A stretch of 64,000 nt of DNA from Actinomadura sp. 6K520 (GTDB lineage: Bacteria; Actinomycetota; Actinomycetes; Streptosporangiales; Streptosporangiaceae). Position 1 is the first letter of the stretch; each line of letters starts with the position of its first letter. Positions 29,896 to 41,563 of the stretch are shown here, piece by piece. The translations under genes and the position numbers were made by a program. The stretch is from NCBI RefSeq assembly GCF_004349245.1, contig NZ_SMLC01000005.1, positions 1 to 64,000 of the forward strand. The letters are read 5' to 3'. The notes beneath the pieces are model-generated. The model saw only the letters and a program-made list of their open reading frames with translations. It ran no database searches and had not been told where the DNA came from.

Positions 29896-30591
29896 GTGCT
29901 CGTCGCCGGGTTCCCCGCCGGATCTTTCGCCGCGAACTGCTACGTCGTGGCGCCCGCCGCGGGTGAGGAGTGCGTCATCATCGACCCCGGCGAGGACGCC
30001 GAGGGCGGGATCGAGGAGATCCTGCGCGAGCACCGGCTGAAGCCGGTCGCGGTGCTGCTGACGCACGGCCATCTCGACCACGTGTGGTCGGTGGCGCCGG
30101 TCTGCGGCGCGAAGGACGTCCCCGCCTACATCCACCCGGACGACCGCGACCTGCTCACCGATCCGGCGAAGGGGCTGTCGCTCGGCGCCGGGCAGCAGCT
30201 GTTCGGCGGCCTGGAGCTGGCGGAGCCCGACGATGTGCAGGAGCTGGCCGACGGGGCGGTGCTGGAGCTGGCGGGGCTGAGCTTCACCGTCGACCACGCG
30301 CCGGGCCATACGCCCGGGTCGGTGACCTTCCGGACGCCGAGGACGCGGGAACTCCCCGACGTGATGTTCACGGGAGACCTGCTGTTCGCCGGCTCGATCG
30401 GACGCACCGACCTGCCGGGCGGGTCGTACGAGGAGATCCTCGCCAGCCTGTCGCGGGTGTGCCTCGGCATGCCCGACGAGACGGCCGTCCTGCCCGGCCA
30501 CGGGACACAGACCACAATCGGCCGCGAGCGCGCCACAAACCCTTTCCTTTCGGAACTGGCTCCCGCGGACGGCCCCGGCAAGGGATTCTGA
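29896..30591 (+). CDS. MBL-fold hydrolase (glyoxalase II-like)
   Basis: 231 residues. The zinc-binding motif is THGHLDH (His57, His59, Asp61, His62), with later metal ligands in DHAPGHTPGS and TGDLLFAGSIGRTDL. The N-terminus ANCYVVAPAAGEECVIIDPG is typical. It hydrolyses thioesters such as S-lactoylglutathione in related enzymes; actinobacteria lack glutathione, so a mycothiol or other thioester is more likely. It starts at GTG 29896 and sits just upstream of hisS, a common neighbour in this group of bacteria. Confidence 0.88.
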   Translation: MLVAGFPAGSFAANCYVVAPAAGEECVIIDPGEDAEGGIEEILREHRLKPVAVLLTHGHLDHVWSVAPVCGAKDVPAYIHPDDRDLLTDPAKGLSLGAGQQLFGGLELAEPDDVQELADGAVLELAGLSFTVDHAPGHTPGSVTFRTPRTRELPDVMFTGDLLFAGSIGRTDLPGGSYEEILASLSRVCLGMPDETAVLPGHGTQTTIGRERATNPFLSELAPADGPGKGF

Positions 30592-30603
30592 GCCTAAAAG
30601 ACC

Positions 30604-31884
30604 ATGAGTTCGAGTTTCCGGGCCCCCAAGGGGGTCAGTGAATACGTTCCGCCGCGGGCGGACCTCTTCTACGCCATCCGGGAGGCGTTCGCCGAGCAGG
30701 CGAGGCTCGCCGGATACGGCTACCTGGAGCTGGCCGTCTTCGAGGACACCAACCTGTTCAGGCGCGGTGTCGGGGAGTCCACCGACGTGGTCTCCAAGGA
30801 GATGTACACCTTCGAGGACAGGGGCGGCCGCTCGCTGACGCTGCGTCCCGAGTTCACCGCCTCGGTGCTGCGGTCGGTGCTGGAGAACAACCTCCACAAG
30901 GGCGCACTGCCGGTGAAGGTGTGGACGACCGGGCCGGCGTTCCGCGCCGAACGGCCCCAGCAGGGCCGCTACCGGCAGTTCTACCAGCTCGACCTGGAGG
31001 CGATCGGCAGCGAGGACCCGCGGGTCGACGCCGAGACGATCGCGATCGCGTGGCACTGGTACCGCTCCCTCGGGCTGACCCGGGTGCGGCTGCTGCTGAA
31101 CTCGCTCGGCTGCAAGGAGTGCCGTCCCGCGTACCGGGCCCTGCTGCAGGACTTCCTGCGCCGCCTGGACCTGGACGACGACACCCGCGCCCGGGTGGAG
31201 ATCAACCCGCTGCGGGTGCTGGACGACAAGCGGCCCCAGGTGCGGGCGCAGCTCACGGGCGCGCCCCTGATGGCCGACCACCTGTGCCCGGCGTGCAAGG
31301 CGTACCACGACCAGGTCCGCGAGCTGCTCGCCGACCTCGGCATCACGTGGGAGGACACCCCCACGCTCGTCCGGGGGCTCGACTACTACACCCGGACGAC
31401 CTACGAGTTCGACCACCCGCTGCTGGGCGCCCAGTCCGGCATCGGCGGCGGGGGCCGCTACGACGGGCTGTCGGAGGACATCGGCGGCCCGCCGCTGCCC
31501 GGCATCGGGTTCGGGCTCGGCCTGGACCGCACGGTCCTCGCGCTGGAGGCCGAGGCGCCGGAGGCCGGGGACGCCGTGGTCGCCGCCCGGCCGCGCTGCG
31601 AGGCGTTCGGGGTGGCGCTCGGCGAGGCCGCCGAGCGCCGAATGTTCGCGCTGGTCGACGAGCTGCGCCGGGCCGGGATCGCCGCCGACATGGCGTTCGG
31701 CGGCAAGAAGCTGAAGGGCGCCATGAAGGACGCGGACCGCTCGGGTGCCCGCTACGCCGTGATCCTCGGGGAGCGAGATATCGCCGACGGCGTCGCCCAG
31801 GTCAAGGATCTCGCCGAGGGCGAGCAGACCGCCGTCCCGCTCACCGGCATCGTCACGACGTTGAAGGAAAGGCTCTCCACATGA
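30604..31884 (+). CDS. hisS: histidine--tRNA ligase
   Basis: 426 residues, class II synthetase. The N-terminal [18 protein letters not shown] and motif 2 ([23 protein letters not shown]) lead to the HisA motif [15 protein letters not shown] and motif 3 ([15 protein letters not shown]). The C-terminal anticodon domain starts about residue 330. The stop overlaps the aspS start by four bases (ATGA), so the two are one operon. Confidence 0.97.
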   Translation: MSSSFRAPKGVSEYVPPRADLFYAIREAFAEQARLAGYGYLELAVFEDTNLFRRGVGESTDVVSKEMYTFEDRGGRSLTLRPEFTASVLRSVLENNLHKGALPVKVWTTGPAFRAERPQQGRYRQFYQLDLEAIGSEDPRVDAETIAIAWHWYRSLGLTRVRLLLNSLGCKECRPAYRALLQDFLRRLDLDDDTRARVEINPLRVLDDKRPQVRAQLTGAPLMADHLCPACKAYHDQVRELLADLGITWEDTPTLVRGLDYYTRTTYEFDHPLLGAQSGIGGGGRYDGLSEDIGGPPLPGIGFGLGLDRTVLALEAEAPEAGDAVVAARPRCEAFGVALGEAAERRMFALVDELRRAGIAADMAFGGKKLKGAMKDADRSGARYAVILGERDIADGVAQVKDLAEGEQTAVPLTGIVTTLKERLST

Positions 31885-33647
31885 TCCGCACCCACGAGGC
31901 GGGGACGCTCCGCAAGGAGCACGCCGGGCAGCAGGTCACGCTGGCCGGCTGGGTCGGCCGCCGCCGCGACCACGGCGGTGTCACGTTCATCGACCTGCGC
32001 GACGCCTCCGGCACCGCGCAGGTCGTGTTCCGCGAAGAGGACGCCGCTCACGACCTGCGCTCGGAGTTCTGCGTGAAGGTCGTCGGGGAGGTGCGCGTCC
32101 GGCCGGCGGGCAACGAGAACCCCGAGCTGCCGACCGGGGACATCGAGGTCGCCGCCGCCGACATCGAGGTGCTGTCCGATGCGGCGCCGCTGCCGTTCCC
32201 CATCGAGGGCGACGTCAACGTCAACGAGGAGATCCGGCTCAAGTACCGGTACCTCGACCTGCGCCGCGACGCCGTCGCGCGGGCGGTGAAGGTCCGCTCC
32301 GAGGCGTCGTTCCTGGTGCACGAGGTGATGCGCGAGCACGGCTTCGTCAACGTCGAGACCCCGACGCTGACCCGGTCGACGCCCGAGGGCGCCCGCGACT
32401 TCCTGGTGCCGGTCCGGCTGCAGCCGGGCCACTGGTACGCGCTGCCGCAGTCGCCGCAGCTGTTCAAGCAGCTGCTCATGGTGGGCGGGCTGGAGCGCTA
32501 CTACCAGATCGCCCGCTGCTATCGGGACGAGGACTTCCGCGCCGACCGGCAGCCGGAGTTCACCCAGATCGACATCGAGATGTCGTTCGTGGACCAGGAC
32601 GACGTCCTGCGGGTCTCCGAGGACCTCGTCTCCCGTCTCTGGAAGGAGATCGGCGGATACGAGATCCCCCGGCCGATCCCCCACATCACCTACGCCGACG
32701 CGATGGCCCGGTACGGCTCCGACAAGCCCGACCTGCGGTTCGGCCTGGAGCTGACCGACATGACCGAGTACTTCGCGGGCACGTCGTTCCGGGTGTTCCA
32801 GGCCCCGTACGTCGGCGCGGTGGTCATGCCGGGCGGCGCGTCCCAGACCCGCAGGGAGCTGGACGGCTGGCAGGACTGGGCGAAGGCCCGCGGCGCCCGC
32901 GGCCTCGCGTACGTGCTCGTCCAGGAGGACGGGACGCTCGGCGGGCCCGTCGCGAAGAACCTCTCCGACGCCGAGAAGGAGGGCCTCGCCGCGCAGACCG
33001 GCGCCGGCATCGGCGACGCGGTCTTCTTCGGCGCCGGGAAGCGGCACGCCACGCAGGAACTGCTGGGCGCCGCCCGGCTGGAGATCGGCCGCCGCCGCGA
33101 GCTGATCGACGAGTCGGCGTGGAAGTTCGTGTGGGTGGTCGACGCGCCGGTCTTCGAACCGGTCGAGGACGACAAGGGCGAGCAGATCGGCTGGACGGCC
33201 GTCCACCATCCGTTCACCGCGCCGAAGGCGGAGTTCGCCGCGACCTTCCAGGACGACCCGGGCGGCGCGCTCGCGAATGCCTACGACCTCGTCCTGAACG
33301 GCACCGAGATCGGCGGCGGGTCCCTGCGCATCCACCGCGCGGAGATGCAGCAGCGGGTGTTCGACGTGCTGGGCATGTCGAAGGAGGAGGCCGAGTCGAA
33401 GTTCGGGTTCCTGCTGGAGGCGTTCAAGTTCGGGCCGCCCCCGCACGGCGGCATCGCGTTCGGCTGGGACCGGATGGTCATGCTCCTGTCCCGGCAGGAA
33501 TCGATCCGCGACGTGATCGCCTTCCCGAAGGCGGCGTCCGGCTACGACCCGCTGACGGCCGCCCCGACGCCGATCACGCCGCGGCAGCGCGCCGAGGCCG
33601 GCGTCGACGTGGACCCCGCGGAGAAGACCGAGACCGCCGGGGGCTGA
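31881..33647 (+). CDS. aspS: aspartate--tRNA ligase
   Basis: 588 residues. It has an OB anticodon-binding domain ([19 protein letters not shown]), class II core with motif 2 ([22 protein letters not shown]), the bacterial GAD insert, and motif 3 ([13 protein letters not shown]). ATG at 31881 overlaps the hisS stop. I cannot tell from sequence whether it also charges tRNA-Asn; no gatCAB genes are in the window. Confidence 0.97.
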   Translation: MIRTHEAGTLRKEHAGQQVTLAGWVGRRRDHGGVTFIDLRDASGTAQVVFREEDAAHDLRSEFCVKVVGEVRVRPAGNENPELPTGDIEVAAADIEVLSDAAPLPFPIEGDVNVNEEIRLKYRYLDLRRDAVARAVKVRSEASFLVHEVMREHGFVNVETPTLTRSTPEGARDFLVPVRLQPGHWYALPQSPQLFKQLLMVGGLERYYQIARCYRDEDFRADRQPEFTQIDIEMSFVDQDDVLRVSEDLVSRLWKEIGGYEIPRPIPHITYADAMARYGSDKPDLRFGLELTDMTEYFAGTSFRVFQAPYVGAVVMPGGASQTRRELDGWQDWAKARGARGLAYVLVQEDGTLGGPVAKNLSDAEKEGLAAQTGAGIGDAVFFGAGKRHATQELLGAARLEIGRRRELIDESAWKFVWVVDAPVFEPVEDDKGEQIGWTAVHHPFTAPKAEFAATFQDDPGGALANAYDLVLNGTEIGGGSLRIHRAEMQQRVFDVLGMSKEEAESKFGFLLEAFKFGPPPHGGIAFGWDRMVMLLSRQESIRDVIAFPKAASGYDPLTAAPTPITPRQRAEAGVDVDPAEKTETAGG

Positions 33648-33684
33648 CCGGCGGGAACGACCCCGTGGCAGGCGGCGCCGTCCC

Positions 33685-36234
33685 TCAGCGGGCGGCGCCG
33701 CTCGGCGTCCGGTAGACGTCGTAGACGCCGTCGATGGAGCGGACGGCCTTCAGGACGTGGCCGAGGTGCTTCGGGTCGCCCATCTCGAACGTGAAGCGGC
33801 TGACGGCGACGCGGTCGCGGGTCGTGGTGACCGAGGCCGACAGGATGTTGACGTGCTGGTCGGACAGCACGCGGGTCACGTCCGACAGCAGCCGGGGACG
33901 GTCGAGGGCCTCGACCTGGATCGCGACCAGGAAGACCGAGTCCTCCCCCGGGGACCATTTCACGTCGATGAGCCGGTCGGGCTGCGACCTCAGGCTCGCG
34001 ACGTTCGCGCAGTCGGCGCGGTGGACGGAGACGCCGTGCCCGCGCGTGACGAACCCGACGATCTCGTCGCCCGGCACCGGGGTGCAGCAGCGCGACAGCC
34101 GCACCCACACGTCGGGGTCGTCGGCCACGACGACGCCCGGGTCGCCCGCGGGACGGGTCCGCTTGCGGCGGGTCGGCAGCGCGAGCTCCGCGAGGTCCTC
34201 CTCGGCGCTCTCCACCCCGCCGAGGGCGTCCACGAGCCGCTGGACGACGTGCTGCGCGGAGATCTGGCTCTCCCCGACCGCCGCGTACAGCGACGACACG
34301 TCCGGGTAGCGCATGTCGCGGGCGAGGGCGAGCAGCGCCTCCCCGGACATCATCCGCTGCAGCGGCATGTTCTGCTTGCGCATCGCGCGGGCGATGGCGT
34401 CCTTGCCGGACTCGATCGCGGTGTCGCGGCGCTCCTTGGAGAACCAGTGCTTGATCTTGTTGCGGGCGCGGGCGCTCTTGACGAAGCCGAGCCAGTCGCG
34501 GCTCGGACCCGCGTCCGGCGACTTGGAGGTGAAGACCTCGACGGTGTCGCCGTTGTCGAGGGTCGATTCGAGGGGGACGAGCCGCCCGTTGACACGGGCG
34601 CCGATACATCGGTGCCCGACCTCGGTGTGGATCGCGTACGCGAAGTCGACGGGGGTCGCGCCCTGCGGCAGCGCGATCACGTCGCCCTTCGGCGTGAACA
34701 CGAACACCTCGGAGACCGACAGGTCGAACCGCAGCGACTCCAGGAACTCGGCGGGGTCGGCGGTCTCCTTCTGCCAGTCGAGGAGCTGGCGGAGCCACTG
34801 CATGTCACCGGCCTTGCGCCCGGCGACCGTCTCCTCCTTGTACTTCCAGTGCGCGGCGACGCCGTACTCGGCGCGGCGGTGCATGCCCCAGGTGCGGATC
34901 TGCAGTTCGACCGGCTTGCCCCCGGGGCCGATCACCGTCGTGTGCAGCGACTGGTACATGTTGAACTTCGGCATCGCGATGTAGTCCTTGAACCGGCCGG
35001 GGACCGGGTTCCACCGCGCGTGGATGGTGCCGAGGGCGGCGTAGCAGTCGCGGACGCTGTCGACGAGGACCCGGATGCCGACCAGGTCGTAGATGTCGTC
35101 GAAGCTGACGTCCCGCGCGATCATCTTCTGGTAGATCGAGTAGTAGTGCTTCGGGCGCCCGGTGACGGTCGCCTTGATCCGGGCGTCGCGCAGGTCGGCG
35201 GAGACGTACTGGATCACTTCCTGGAGGTAGACGTCGCGGCGCGGGGCGCGCTCGGACACCAGGCGGGCGATCTCGTCGAACCGCTTGGGGTACATCGTGG
35301 CGAACGCGAGGTCCTCCAGCTCCCACTTCAGCGTGTTCATCCCGAGGCGGTGCGCGAGCGGCGCGAACACCTCCAGGGTCTCGCGGGCCTTCTTCTCCTG
35401 CTTGTGCCGCGGCATGTAGCGCAGCGTGCGCATGTTGTGCAGCCGGTCGCCGAGCTTGATCACCAGCACGCGGATGTCGCGGGACATCGCGACGACCATC
35501 TTGCGGACGGTCTCGGCCTCGGCGGCCTCCCCGTACTTGACCTTGTCGAGCTTGGTGACGCCGTCGACGAGGGCGGCGATCTCGTCGCCGAAGTCGGCGC
35601 GCAGCTGGTCGAGCGTGTAGGGGGTGTCCTCGACGGTGTCGTGCAGCAGCGCCGCGCACAGCGTCTCGGTGTTCATGCCGAGCTCGGCGAGGATGGTGGC
35701 GACGGCGAGCGGGTGCGTGATGTACGGGTCGCCGCTCTTGCGCTTCTGGTGCCGGTGGTGGTGGGCGGCGACGTCGTAGGCGCGCTCGATGAGCCGGAGG
35801 TCCGCCTTGGGATGGGTGTTGCGGACCGTCTTGATCAGTGGTTCGAGTACCGGGTTCATAGCGGGGCCGCGCTGGGCGCCCAACCTGGCGAGCCTTCGGC
35901 GCACCCGGGCGGCAGACGGTGGAATCGTGGCCTGTGCGGGCCTGGACGGTACGGCGGGCTCATCAGCGGCCTGCTCTCCGGAAGCCTGATCTTCGGAGGC
36001 CCGCTCGGAAGCCTGGGCTTCCGGGGCCTGCTCTGCGGGAGCCTGGCCTGGGGCTTCGGGTGCGGGGCGGCGCCGAGGCGCCCCGGGTTTCTTCGCGGAC
36101 CCCCGGGGCGGTTCCGTGGGTGGTTCGGCCGCGGTCTCCGCCACCGGGCCGGTCTCGGCGGCCCTGACGGCGTCGTTCACCGCGTCGGTCGATACCACCT
36201 CACCGGGCACCCAGCCTCCTTGGTCCATCCGCAC
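33685..36234 (-). CDS. relA: bifunctional (p)ppGpp synthetase/hydrolase RelA/SpoT
   Basis: 849 residues. A long disordered N-terminal tail (about 1-120, rich in Pro, Ala and Glu) precedes the HD hydrolase domain with LLHDTVEDT, the synthetase domain with [12 protein letters not shown] and [25 protein letters not shown], a TGS domain ([19 protein letters not shown]) and a C-terminal ACT domain. Both enzymatic motif sets are intact, so it should make and degrade the alarmone. It ends the minus-strand run ruvC-ruvA-ruvB-yajC-apt-relA. Confidence 0.96.
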   Translation of the reverse strand: MRMDQGGWVPGEVVSTDAVNDAVRAAETGPVAETAAEPPTEPPRGSAKKPGAPRRRPAPEAPGQAPAEQAPEAQASERASEDQASGEQAADEPAVPSRPAQATIPPSAARVRRRLARLGAQRGPAMNPVLEPLIKTVRNTHPKADLRLIERAYDVAAHHHRHQKRKSGDPYITHPLAVATILAELGMNTETLCAALLHDTVEDTPYTLDQLRADFGDEIAALVDGVTKLDKVKYGEAAEAETVRKMVVAMSRDIRVLVIKLGDRLHNMRTLRYMPRHKQEKKARETLEVFAPLAHRLGMNTLKWELEDLAFATMYPKRFDEIARLVSERAPRRDVYLQEVIQYVSADLRDARIKATVTGRPKHYYSIYQKMIARDVSFDDIYDLVGIRVLVDSVRDCYAALGTIHARWNPVPGRFKDYIAMPKFNMYQSLHTTVIGPGGKPVELQIRTWGMHRRAEYGVAAHWKYKEETVAGRKAGDMQWLRQLLDWQKETADPAEFLESLRFDLSVSEVFVFTPKGDVIALPQGATPVDFAYAIHTEVGHRCIGARVNGRLVPLESTLDNGDTVEVFTSKSPDAGPSRDWLGFVKSARARNKIKHWFSKERRDTAIESGKDAIARAMRKQNMPLQRMMSGEALLALARDMRYPDVSSLYAAVGESQISAQHVVQRLVDALGGVESAEEDLAELALPTRRKRTRPAGDPGVVVADDPDVWVRLSRCCTPVPGDEIVGFVTRGHGVSVHRADCANVASLRSQPDRLIDVKWSPGEDSVFLVAIQVEALDRPRLLSDVTRVLSDQHVNILSASVTTTRDRVAVSRFTFEMGDPKHLGHVLKAVRSIDGVYDVYRTPSGAAR

Positions 36235-36312
36235 GCATGATCACCGCGTCCGCGGGATGCGCCCGTCCCCACCGGTCCCTGATGGCGCCAGTGTATCCGG
36301 CACCTTTTGGTA

Positions 36313-36840
36313 CTAGACCGTAACCAGCGAATGGACGTCCAAATTCCGCAGCTTGTCGCGCCCCTGCAGGAACGACAGTTCGAGGAGGACCGACAGGCCG
36401 GCCACCTCGGCGCCGCTGCGGCGGACGAGATCGGCGGCGGCCCTGGCCGTCCCTCCCGTGGCCAGGACGTCGTCGACGATCAGCACACGGTCTCCGGGTT
36501 CGAGGGCGTCGAGGTGGATCTCGATCGTCTCGGTCCCGTACTCGAGATCGTAGGTCTCCTCGTCCGTCCGCGACGGCAGTTTCCCCTTTTTCCGCACGGG
36601 GACGAATCCCGCGCCGAAGTGGTAGGCGACGGGCGCGGCGAGGATGAACCCGCGGGCCTCGATTCCGACGATCTTGTCGATGGTGCCCCGGCCGTGGTGG
36701 TTGACGATCGCGTCGACCACGCCGGCGAACGCGACGTGGTCGGCCAGCAGAGGGGTGATGTCCTTGAAGACCACCCCGGGCTTGGGGTAGTCGTCCACGT
36801 CGCGGATCCGCTCCTGGATCAGCTTCCCGAGGTCCACCAT
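36313..36840 (-). CDS. apt: adenine phosphoribosyltransferase
   Basis: 175 residues. It makes AMP from adenine and PRPP. The PRPP loop is RVLIVDDVLATGGTARAA, and adenine-binding parts are KPGVVFKDITPLL and GIEARGFILAAPVAY. Its neighbours in most actinobacteria are secF upstream and relA downstream; here secD and secF are missing upstream. Confidence 0.96.
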   Translation of the reverse strand: MVDLGKLIQERIRDVDDYPKPGVVFKDITPLLADHVAFAGVVDAIVNHHGRGTIDKIVGIEARGFILAAPVAYHFGAGFVPVRKKGKLPSRTDEETYDLEYGTETIEIHLDALEPGDRVLIVDDVLATGGTARAAADLVRRSGAEVAGLSVLLELSFLQGRDKLRNLDVHSLVTV

Positions 36841-36894
36841 GTGCTCCTACCTGCCTCCGCGTCGTTTCCGCCGGGTTCGGCGTCCGGGCCCGCA

Positions 36895-36935
36895 GACGAA
36901 GACGGCGGCGGACTCGCTCCGCCGCCGTTCTCGTC
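36895..36935 (-). terminator. hairpin terminator of yajC
   Basis: ACGGCGGCGGA (36902-36912) pairs perfectly with TCCGCCGCCGT (36918-36928), and the outer arms GACGA/TCGTC extend it. It lies in the 174-base gap between yajC and apt, so yajC appears to end its own transcript. Confidence 0.65.
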
Positions 36936-37014
36936 TCGTACGTTCTTCTTCACCGGCCCGCCATCGCCGGCGGAGAGGGGACCCGCCGGCGTCGCGCCGC
37001 GACCGGTAACGGCG

Positions 37015-37536
37015 TCAGGCGCCGGACTTGCCGGTGGCCTTGACCTTCGCCCGGCCCTTGGGCTCGGCGTCGGGCTCGTCCGCCGCGGCCGTCTCGCCCG
37101 CCTTGCCGTCCTCGTCCTCGGTCTCGTCGCCGGCGTCCTCGTGCTCGCCGGCGTCGTCCTTGGCGAGGTCGACGCGGTCGCCGCTCTCGTCGCCGTCGCC
37201 GTCCTCGTCCTCGTCGTCCTCGTCGAGGTCATCGGACACGTCGTCCTTGAGGACCTGCATGACGGCCTGCTTGACGAAGCGGACCTCGACGCCGTCCGCG
37301 ATCTCCAGCAGGAGACCGTCGTCGTCGACGTCCACGACGGTGGCCTGCATGCCGCTCGTCGTCAGCACCCGCGAGCCGGGCTCGATGGAGTTCTGCAGCT
37401 GCATCTGCTCCTTGCGGCGCTTGCTCTGCGGCCGGATGAGCAGGAAGTAGAAGACCAGGGGAATGGCGAGGAGGAGGAGCAGGTTGAAGGCCCCGCTGCC
37501 GCCCGACTCCGCCGCGATAATCATGTCGCCGCCCAT
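37015..37536 (-). CDS. yajC: preprotein translocase subunit YajC, acidic tail
   Basis: 173 residues. One membrane helix (AFNLLLLLAIPLVFYFLLIRPQSKRRKE, about 14-32, then a basic stop), the YajC core domain with PGSRVLTTSGMQATVVDVDDDGLLLEI, and a long, very acidic Asp/Glu-rich C-terminal tail (about 105-155) that is longer than the family average. It normally works beside SecDF, but no secD or secF follows. The start at ATG 37536 fits the family N-terminus. Confidence 0.9.
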   Translation of the reverse strand: MGGDMIIAAESGGSGAFNLLLLLAIPLVFYFLLIRPQSKRRKEQMQLQNSIEPGSRVLTTSGMQATVVDVDDDGLLLEIADGVEVRFVKQAVMQVLKDDVSDDLDEDDEDEDGDGDESGDRVDLAKDDAGEHEDAGDETEDEDGKAGETAAADEPDAEPKGRAKVKATGKSGA

Positions 37537-37713
37537 TACTGGGGCATCCTTCCGAAGTTGTTGGCCCAGCCTGGTGACCGGACCGGTCATGTGCAACGGG
37601 ACCGCCGGCTGGAGGCGGTGGACCGAGTCCCGGAGTCTAGAGAGTACGCCAGAACCCGGCAACGACGTGACGTCCGGTGACGCCGGGAAGTTCCCAACCC
37701 GTTACCGACATGA

Positions 37714-38793
37714 TCACTCGCCGGGCCGGCCGGCGTCCCCGTCGACGTCGAACAGCGTCCCCGCCATCGGCGCGGTCGGCGGCTGCACGAGCCCCAGGTG
37801 GGCCCACGCCGCCGCGGTGGCGATCCGCCCGCGGGGCGTCCTCGCCAGCAGCCCCTGGCGCACCAGGAACGGCTCCGCGACGACCTCCACGGTCTCGGGT
37901 TCCTCACCCACCGACACGGCCAGGGTCGACAACCCGACCGGCCCGCCGCCGAACTTGCGCATCAGCGATTCGAGCACGGCACGGTCGAGCCGGTCGAGGC
38001 CCCGTTCGTCCACCTCGTACAACGCGAGGGCGGCCCGCGCGGATTCCTGGGTGACGGTCCCGTCGGCGCGGACCTCGGCGTAGTCGCGGACGCGGCGCAG
38101 CAGCCGGTTGGCGATACGGGGCGTGCCGCGGGACCGCCCGGCGATCTCGGCGGCCGCGTCGTCGCCGACCTCCACGCCCAGCAGCTTCGCCGACCGCCGG
38201 ACGATGATCTCCAGTTCGGCCGCGTCGTAGAAGTCCATGTGGGCGACGAACCCGAACCGGTCGCGCAGCGGGCCGGGCAGCATCCCCGCGCGGGTGGTGG
38301 CGCCCACCAGCGTGAACGGCGCGATGTCCAGCGGGATCGCGGTCGCCCCCGGGCCCTTGCCGACCACGACGTCGACGCGGAAGTCCTCCATCGCCATGTA
38401 GAGCATCTCCTCGGCGGGCCGCGCCAGCCGGTGGATCTCGTCCAGGAACAGCACCTCGCCCTCGGCGAGCGTGGACAGCACCGCCGCGAGGTCGCCGGCC
38501 CGCTCGATCGCCGGTCCGGAGGAGATGCGCAGCGGCTGCCCCAGCTCCGCCGCGATGATCATGGCGAGGGTGGTCTTGCCGAGGCCGGGCCCGCCCGACA
38601 GCAGGACGTGGTCGGGTGTGCGGCCGCGGCGCAGCGCGCTCTGCAGCACCAGCGAGAGCTGCTCGCGCACCCGCTCCTGCCCGACGAAGTCACCGAGCTT
38701 GCGGGGCCGCAGCGCGGCCTCGATCCGCTGCTCCTCCGCCCCGTCCGCGTCCGCGGACACGAGCCGCTCAAGCCCCGGTTCGCTATCACCCAT
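37714..38793 (-). CDS. ruvB: Holliday junction helicase RuvB
   Basis: 359 residues, AAA+ branch-migration motor. Walker A is [13 protein letters not shown], Walker [10 protein letters not shown], sensor 1 [12 protein letters not shown], and the winged-helix end has KFGGGPVGL. It sits directly after ruvA (start one base past the ruvA stop). With RuvA and RuvC it resolves recombination junctions. Confidence 0.97.
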   Translation of the reverse strand: MGDSEPGLERLVSADADGAEEQRIEAALRPRKLGDFVGQERVREQLSLVLQSALRRGRTPDHVLLSGGPGLGKTTLAMIIAAELGQPLRISSGPAIERAGDLAAVLSTLAEGEVLFLDEIHRLARPAEEMLYMAMEDFRVDVVVGKGPGATAIPLDIAPFTLVGATTRAGMLPGPLRDRFGFVAHMDFYDAAELEIIVRRSAKLLGVEVGDDAAAEIAGRSRGTPRIANRLLRRVRDYAEVRADGTVTQESARAALALYEVDERGLDRLDRAVLESLMRKFGGGPVGLSTLAVSVGEEPETVEVVAEPFLVRQGLLARTPRGRIATAAAWAHLGLVQPPTAPMAGTLFDVDGDAGRPGE

Positions 38794-39402
38794 TTATTTG
38801 CTCAGCTTCCGCAAGGCCGACTTCAGCAGCACCGCGACGGCCGGGGTCTCGCCGCTCCCGTCGAGGTCGGCGGCGACGGCGTCGACGGCCGCGTCGGCGT
38901 CCTTGGCGGACCAGCCCAGGTTGATCAGGCCCAACTGGACCTGCTCGCGCCACGGTTCGGCGCGAGCGGGTGCGCGGACGCCGCCGGGCCCGTCGCCGAC
39001 CGGGCCGCCCAGCCGGTCCCTGAGCTCCAGGACGATGCGCTGGGCGCCCTTCTTGCCGATGCCGGGGACCTTGGTGAGGGCGGTCAGGTCCTCGCTCGCC
39101 ACCGCGTGCCGCAGCGCGTTCGGGGTGTGCACGGCGAGCATCGCCAGCGCCAGCCGGGGCCCGATGCCGCTCGCCGTCTGCAGCAGCTCGAAGACCGTGC
39201 GCTCGTCGTCGTCGGCGAACCCGAACAGGGTGAGCGAGTCCTCGCGGACGACGAGCGAGGTCGGCACCGTCGCCTCGTCGCCGACCCGCAGCCCGGCCAG
39301 GGTGGCGGGGGTGCACTGCACCGAGAGACCGACGCCGTGCACGTCGATCACCGCGCCGTCGGGCCCGGCGGCGGCAACCCGGCCGCTGACGAAGGCGATC
39401 AC
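38794..39402 (-). CDS. ruvA: Holliday junction DNA helicase RuvA
   Basis: 202 residues. An N-terminal OB fold begins [13 protein letters not shown], with two helix-hairpin-helix motifs ([22 protein letters not shown]) and a C-terminal UBA-like domain that contacts RuvB. GTG 39402 overlaps the ruvC stop (GTGA) and matches the family N-terminus. The frame open further upstream lies within ruvC. Confidence 0.96.
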   Translation of the reverse strand: MIAFVSGRVAAAGPDGAVIDVHGVGLSVQCTPATLAGLRVGDEATVPTSLVVREDSLTLFGFADDDERTVFELLQTASGIGPRLALAMLAVHTPNALRHAVASEDLTALTKVPGIGKKGAQRIVLELRDRLGGPVGDGPGGVRAPARAEPWREQVQLGLINLGWSAKDADAAVDAVAADLDGSGETPAVAVLLKSALRKLSK

Positions 39403-39974
39403 TTGACGCTTCCTCCTCTGCTCCGGGCGGCGAGCCGCGCGCGCTCGGCCCTGGCCGCATCCTCGATCCGCGACCGCTGCCCCGCGGCGAGCCGCTGCCG
39501 CGCTCCCCCGCGCCACACGTGGCAGATGGCCAGTGCGAGCGCGTCGGCCGCGTCCGCGGGCTTGGGGGCCGTGTCCAGGGACAGGAGCCGGGTCACCATC
39601 CGGGTCACCTGGGCCTTGTCGGCCCGCCCGTTGCCGGTGACGGCGGCCTTGGCCTCGCTCGGGGTGTGCAGCGCGACGGGCAGCCCGCGCCGGGCGGCCG
39701 ACAGCATCGCGACACCGGCGGCCTGCGCGGTGCCCATCACGGTGCGGACGTTGTGCTGCGAGAACACGCGCTCGACGGCGACGGCGTCGGGGCGCAGCTC
39801 GTCCATGAGCGCCTCGATGCCCGACTCGATCCCCAGCAGCCGCAGCGCGACCTCGTCATCGGGGTCGGTCCGCACGACGGACACGTGGACCAGGTGGAGC
39901 CGCTTGCCCGGGACGCCCTCGACGACCCCCACCCCGCACCGGGTGAGCCCGGGGTCCACCCCCATCACCCGCAA
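39399..39974 (-). CDS. ruvC: Holliday junction endonuclease RuvC
   Basis: 191 residues, RNase H fold. The catalytic Asp of [20 protein letters not shown], Glu in [16 protein letters not shown] and the Asp pair of [14 protein letters not shown] are present. TTG 39974 gives the canonical N-terminus and has AAGGAG five bases upstream, so I prefer it over GTG 39980 and the far upstream start 40016. It is the first of the ruvCAB genes. Confidence 0.92.
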   Translation of the reverse strand: MRVMGVDPGLTRCGVGVVEGVPGKRLHLVHVSVVRTDPDDEVALRLLGIESGIEALMDELRPDAVAVERVFSQHNVRTVMGTAQAAGVAMLSAARRGLPVALHTPSEAKAAVTGNGRADKAQVTRMVTRLLSLDTAPKPADAADALALAICHVWRGGARQRLAAGQRSRIEDAARAERARLAARSRGGSVK

Positions 39975-40091
39975 GGCCACTCCTTCGATCACTTGTTCGG
40001 CCGCCAACGCTACCAACCCGGGGCCGGATCGTGGAGGGCGCGGCGGGGCGTGTTCTCGAAGTGGTCCAGGGAGGTGGGCGGCGGGCCGGGC

Positions 40092-40844
40092 TCAGTCCAG
40101 GGTGGCGAGGACGTCGTCGGAGACGTCGAAGTTGGCGTAGACGTCCTGCACGTCGTCGGAGTCCTCCAGGGCGTCCAGAAGGCGGAAGACCTTTTTGGCG
40201 TTGTCCTCGTCGAGGGGGACCGTGACGCTCGGCAGGAACTTGCTCTCGGCCGACTCGTAGTCGATCCCGGCGTCCACCAGCGCGGTGCGGACCGCGACCA
40301 GGTCGCCCGCCTCGCTGACGACCTCGAAGCTGTCGTCGTCGAGGTCGTTGACCTCCTCGGCGCCGGCGTCCAGGACGGCGAGCATCACGTCGTCCTCACT
40401 GGTGCCCGCCTTGGGGACGATCACGACGCCCTTGCGGTTGAACATGTAGGACACCGAGCCCGGGTCGGCGAGGGAGCCGCCGTTGCGGGTGAGGGCGACG
40501 CGGACCTCGGAGGCCGCGCGGTTGCGGTTGTCGGTCAGGCACTCGATCAGGACGGCGACCCCGCCGGGCGCGTAGCCCTCGTAGGTGATGGTCTGCCAGT
40601 CGGCGCCCCCGGCCTCCTCACCGGCGCCGCGCTTGCGCGCGCGCTCGATGTTGTCGTTGGGGACGGAGTTCTTCTTCGCCTTGTAGATGGCGTCGTAGAG
40701 GGTCGGGTTGGCGTCCGGATCGCCGCCGCCCGTACGGGCCGCCACCTCGATGTTCTTGATCAGCTTGGCGAAGAGCTTGCCCCGTTTGGCGTCGAGGGCC
40801 GCCTTCTTGTGCTTGGTCGTCGCCCACTTGGAATGGCCGGACAT
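40092..40844 (-). CDS. YebC/PmpR family DNA-binding protein
   Basis: 250 residues. N-terminal [28 protein letters not shown] and [20 protein letters not shown] are the family hallmarks. Family members act as transcriptional regulators, and some as translation factors that relieve stalling at proline stretches. It lies between pdxT and ruvC, as in mycobacteria. Confidence 0.95.
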   Translation of the reverse strand: MSGHSKWATTKHKKAALDAKRGKLFAKLIKNIEVAARTGGGDPDANPTLYDAIYKAKKNSVPNDNIERARKRGAGEEAGGADWQTITYEGYAPGGVAVLIECLTDNRNRAASEVRVALTRNGGSLADPGSVSYMFNRKGVVIVPKAGTSEDDVMLAVLDAGAEEVNDLDDDSFEVVSEAGDLVAVRTALVDAGIDYESAESKFLPSVTVPLDEDNAKKVFRLLDALEDSDDVQDVYANFDVSDDVLATLD

Positions 40845-40847
40845 CTG

Positions 40848-41465
40848 TCACTCCTCCTCTGTGGTCCGGCGCACCAGATCGGCGAAGTAGTGGTGCACGC
40901 GGAAATCGCCTGTCAACTCCGGATGGAACGCGGTCGCCATGAGGCGCCCCTGGCGGACGGCGACGATCCTACCGGCGTTCGGGCCGCCGTCGGCGCGTCC
41001 GATGATCTCGACGCCGTCCCCGACGGACTCCACCCAGGGAGCGCGGATGAAAACGGCGTGGTACGGCGTGTCCCCCATGCCGGTCAGCGGGACGTCGGAC
41101 TCGAACGAGTCGACCTGCCGGCCGAAGGCGTTGCGCCGGACGGTCATGTCGATCCCGCCGACCGTCTCCTGACCCGCCGCGCCGTCCACGATGCGGTCCG
41201 CGAGCATGATCATGCCGGCGCAGGAGCCGTAGGCGGGCAGTCCCGCCTCGATCCGCTTGCGCAGCGGCTCCAGCAGCTCGAACGAGCGCGCCAGCCGCCA
41301 CATGGTGGTGGACTCGCCACCGGGCAGCACGAGGCCGTCGACGCGCTCCAGCTCGTCGGGGCGGCGCACGTTCAGGGTGCGGGCCCCGGCGGCCTCCAGC
41401 GCGCGTGCGTGCTCGCGCACGTCGCCCTGCAGGGCCAGGACACCGATCGTCGGCACAGCGGTCAC
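40848..41465 (-). CDS. pdxT: pyridoxal 5'-phosphate synthase glutaminase subunit
   Basis: 205 residues, class I glutamine amidotransferase that feeds ammonia to PdxS. The nucleophile is Cys82 in AYGSCAGM, with GGESTTM as the glutamine-binding loop and the His-Glu pair in AFHPELTGD near residue 180. It is 3 bases upstream of yebC. Its partner PdxS is encoded upstream on the same strand, separated by one hypothetical gene. Confidence 0.95.
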   Translation of the reverse strand: MTAVPTIGVLALQGDVREHARALEAAGARTLNVRRPDELERVDGLVLPGGESTTMWRLARSFELLEPLRKRIEAGLPAYGSCAGMIMLADRIVDGAAGQETVGGIDMTVRRNAFGRQVDSFESDVPLTGMGDTPYHAVFIRAPWVESVGDGVEIIGRADGGPNAGRIVAVRQGRLMATAFHPELTGDFRVHHYFADLVRRTTEEE

Positions 41466-41563
41466 GCGAAAACCTTCCGGGGGTTCGGGGGGTCGTTCAA
41501 CCCTAGACGTTCGTTACAACGCCGCTCGTCACGGCACGTCTTCCCCGGGGCCGGGGCTGCGGC

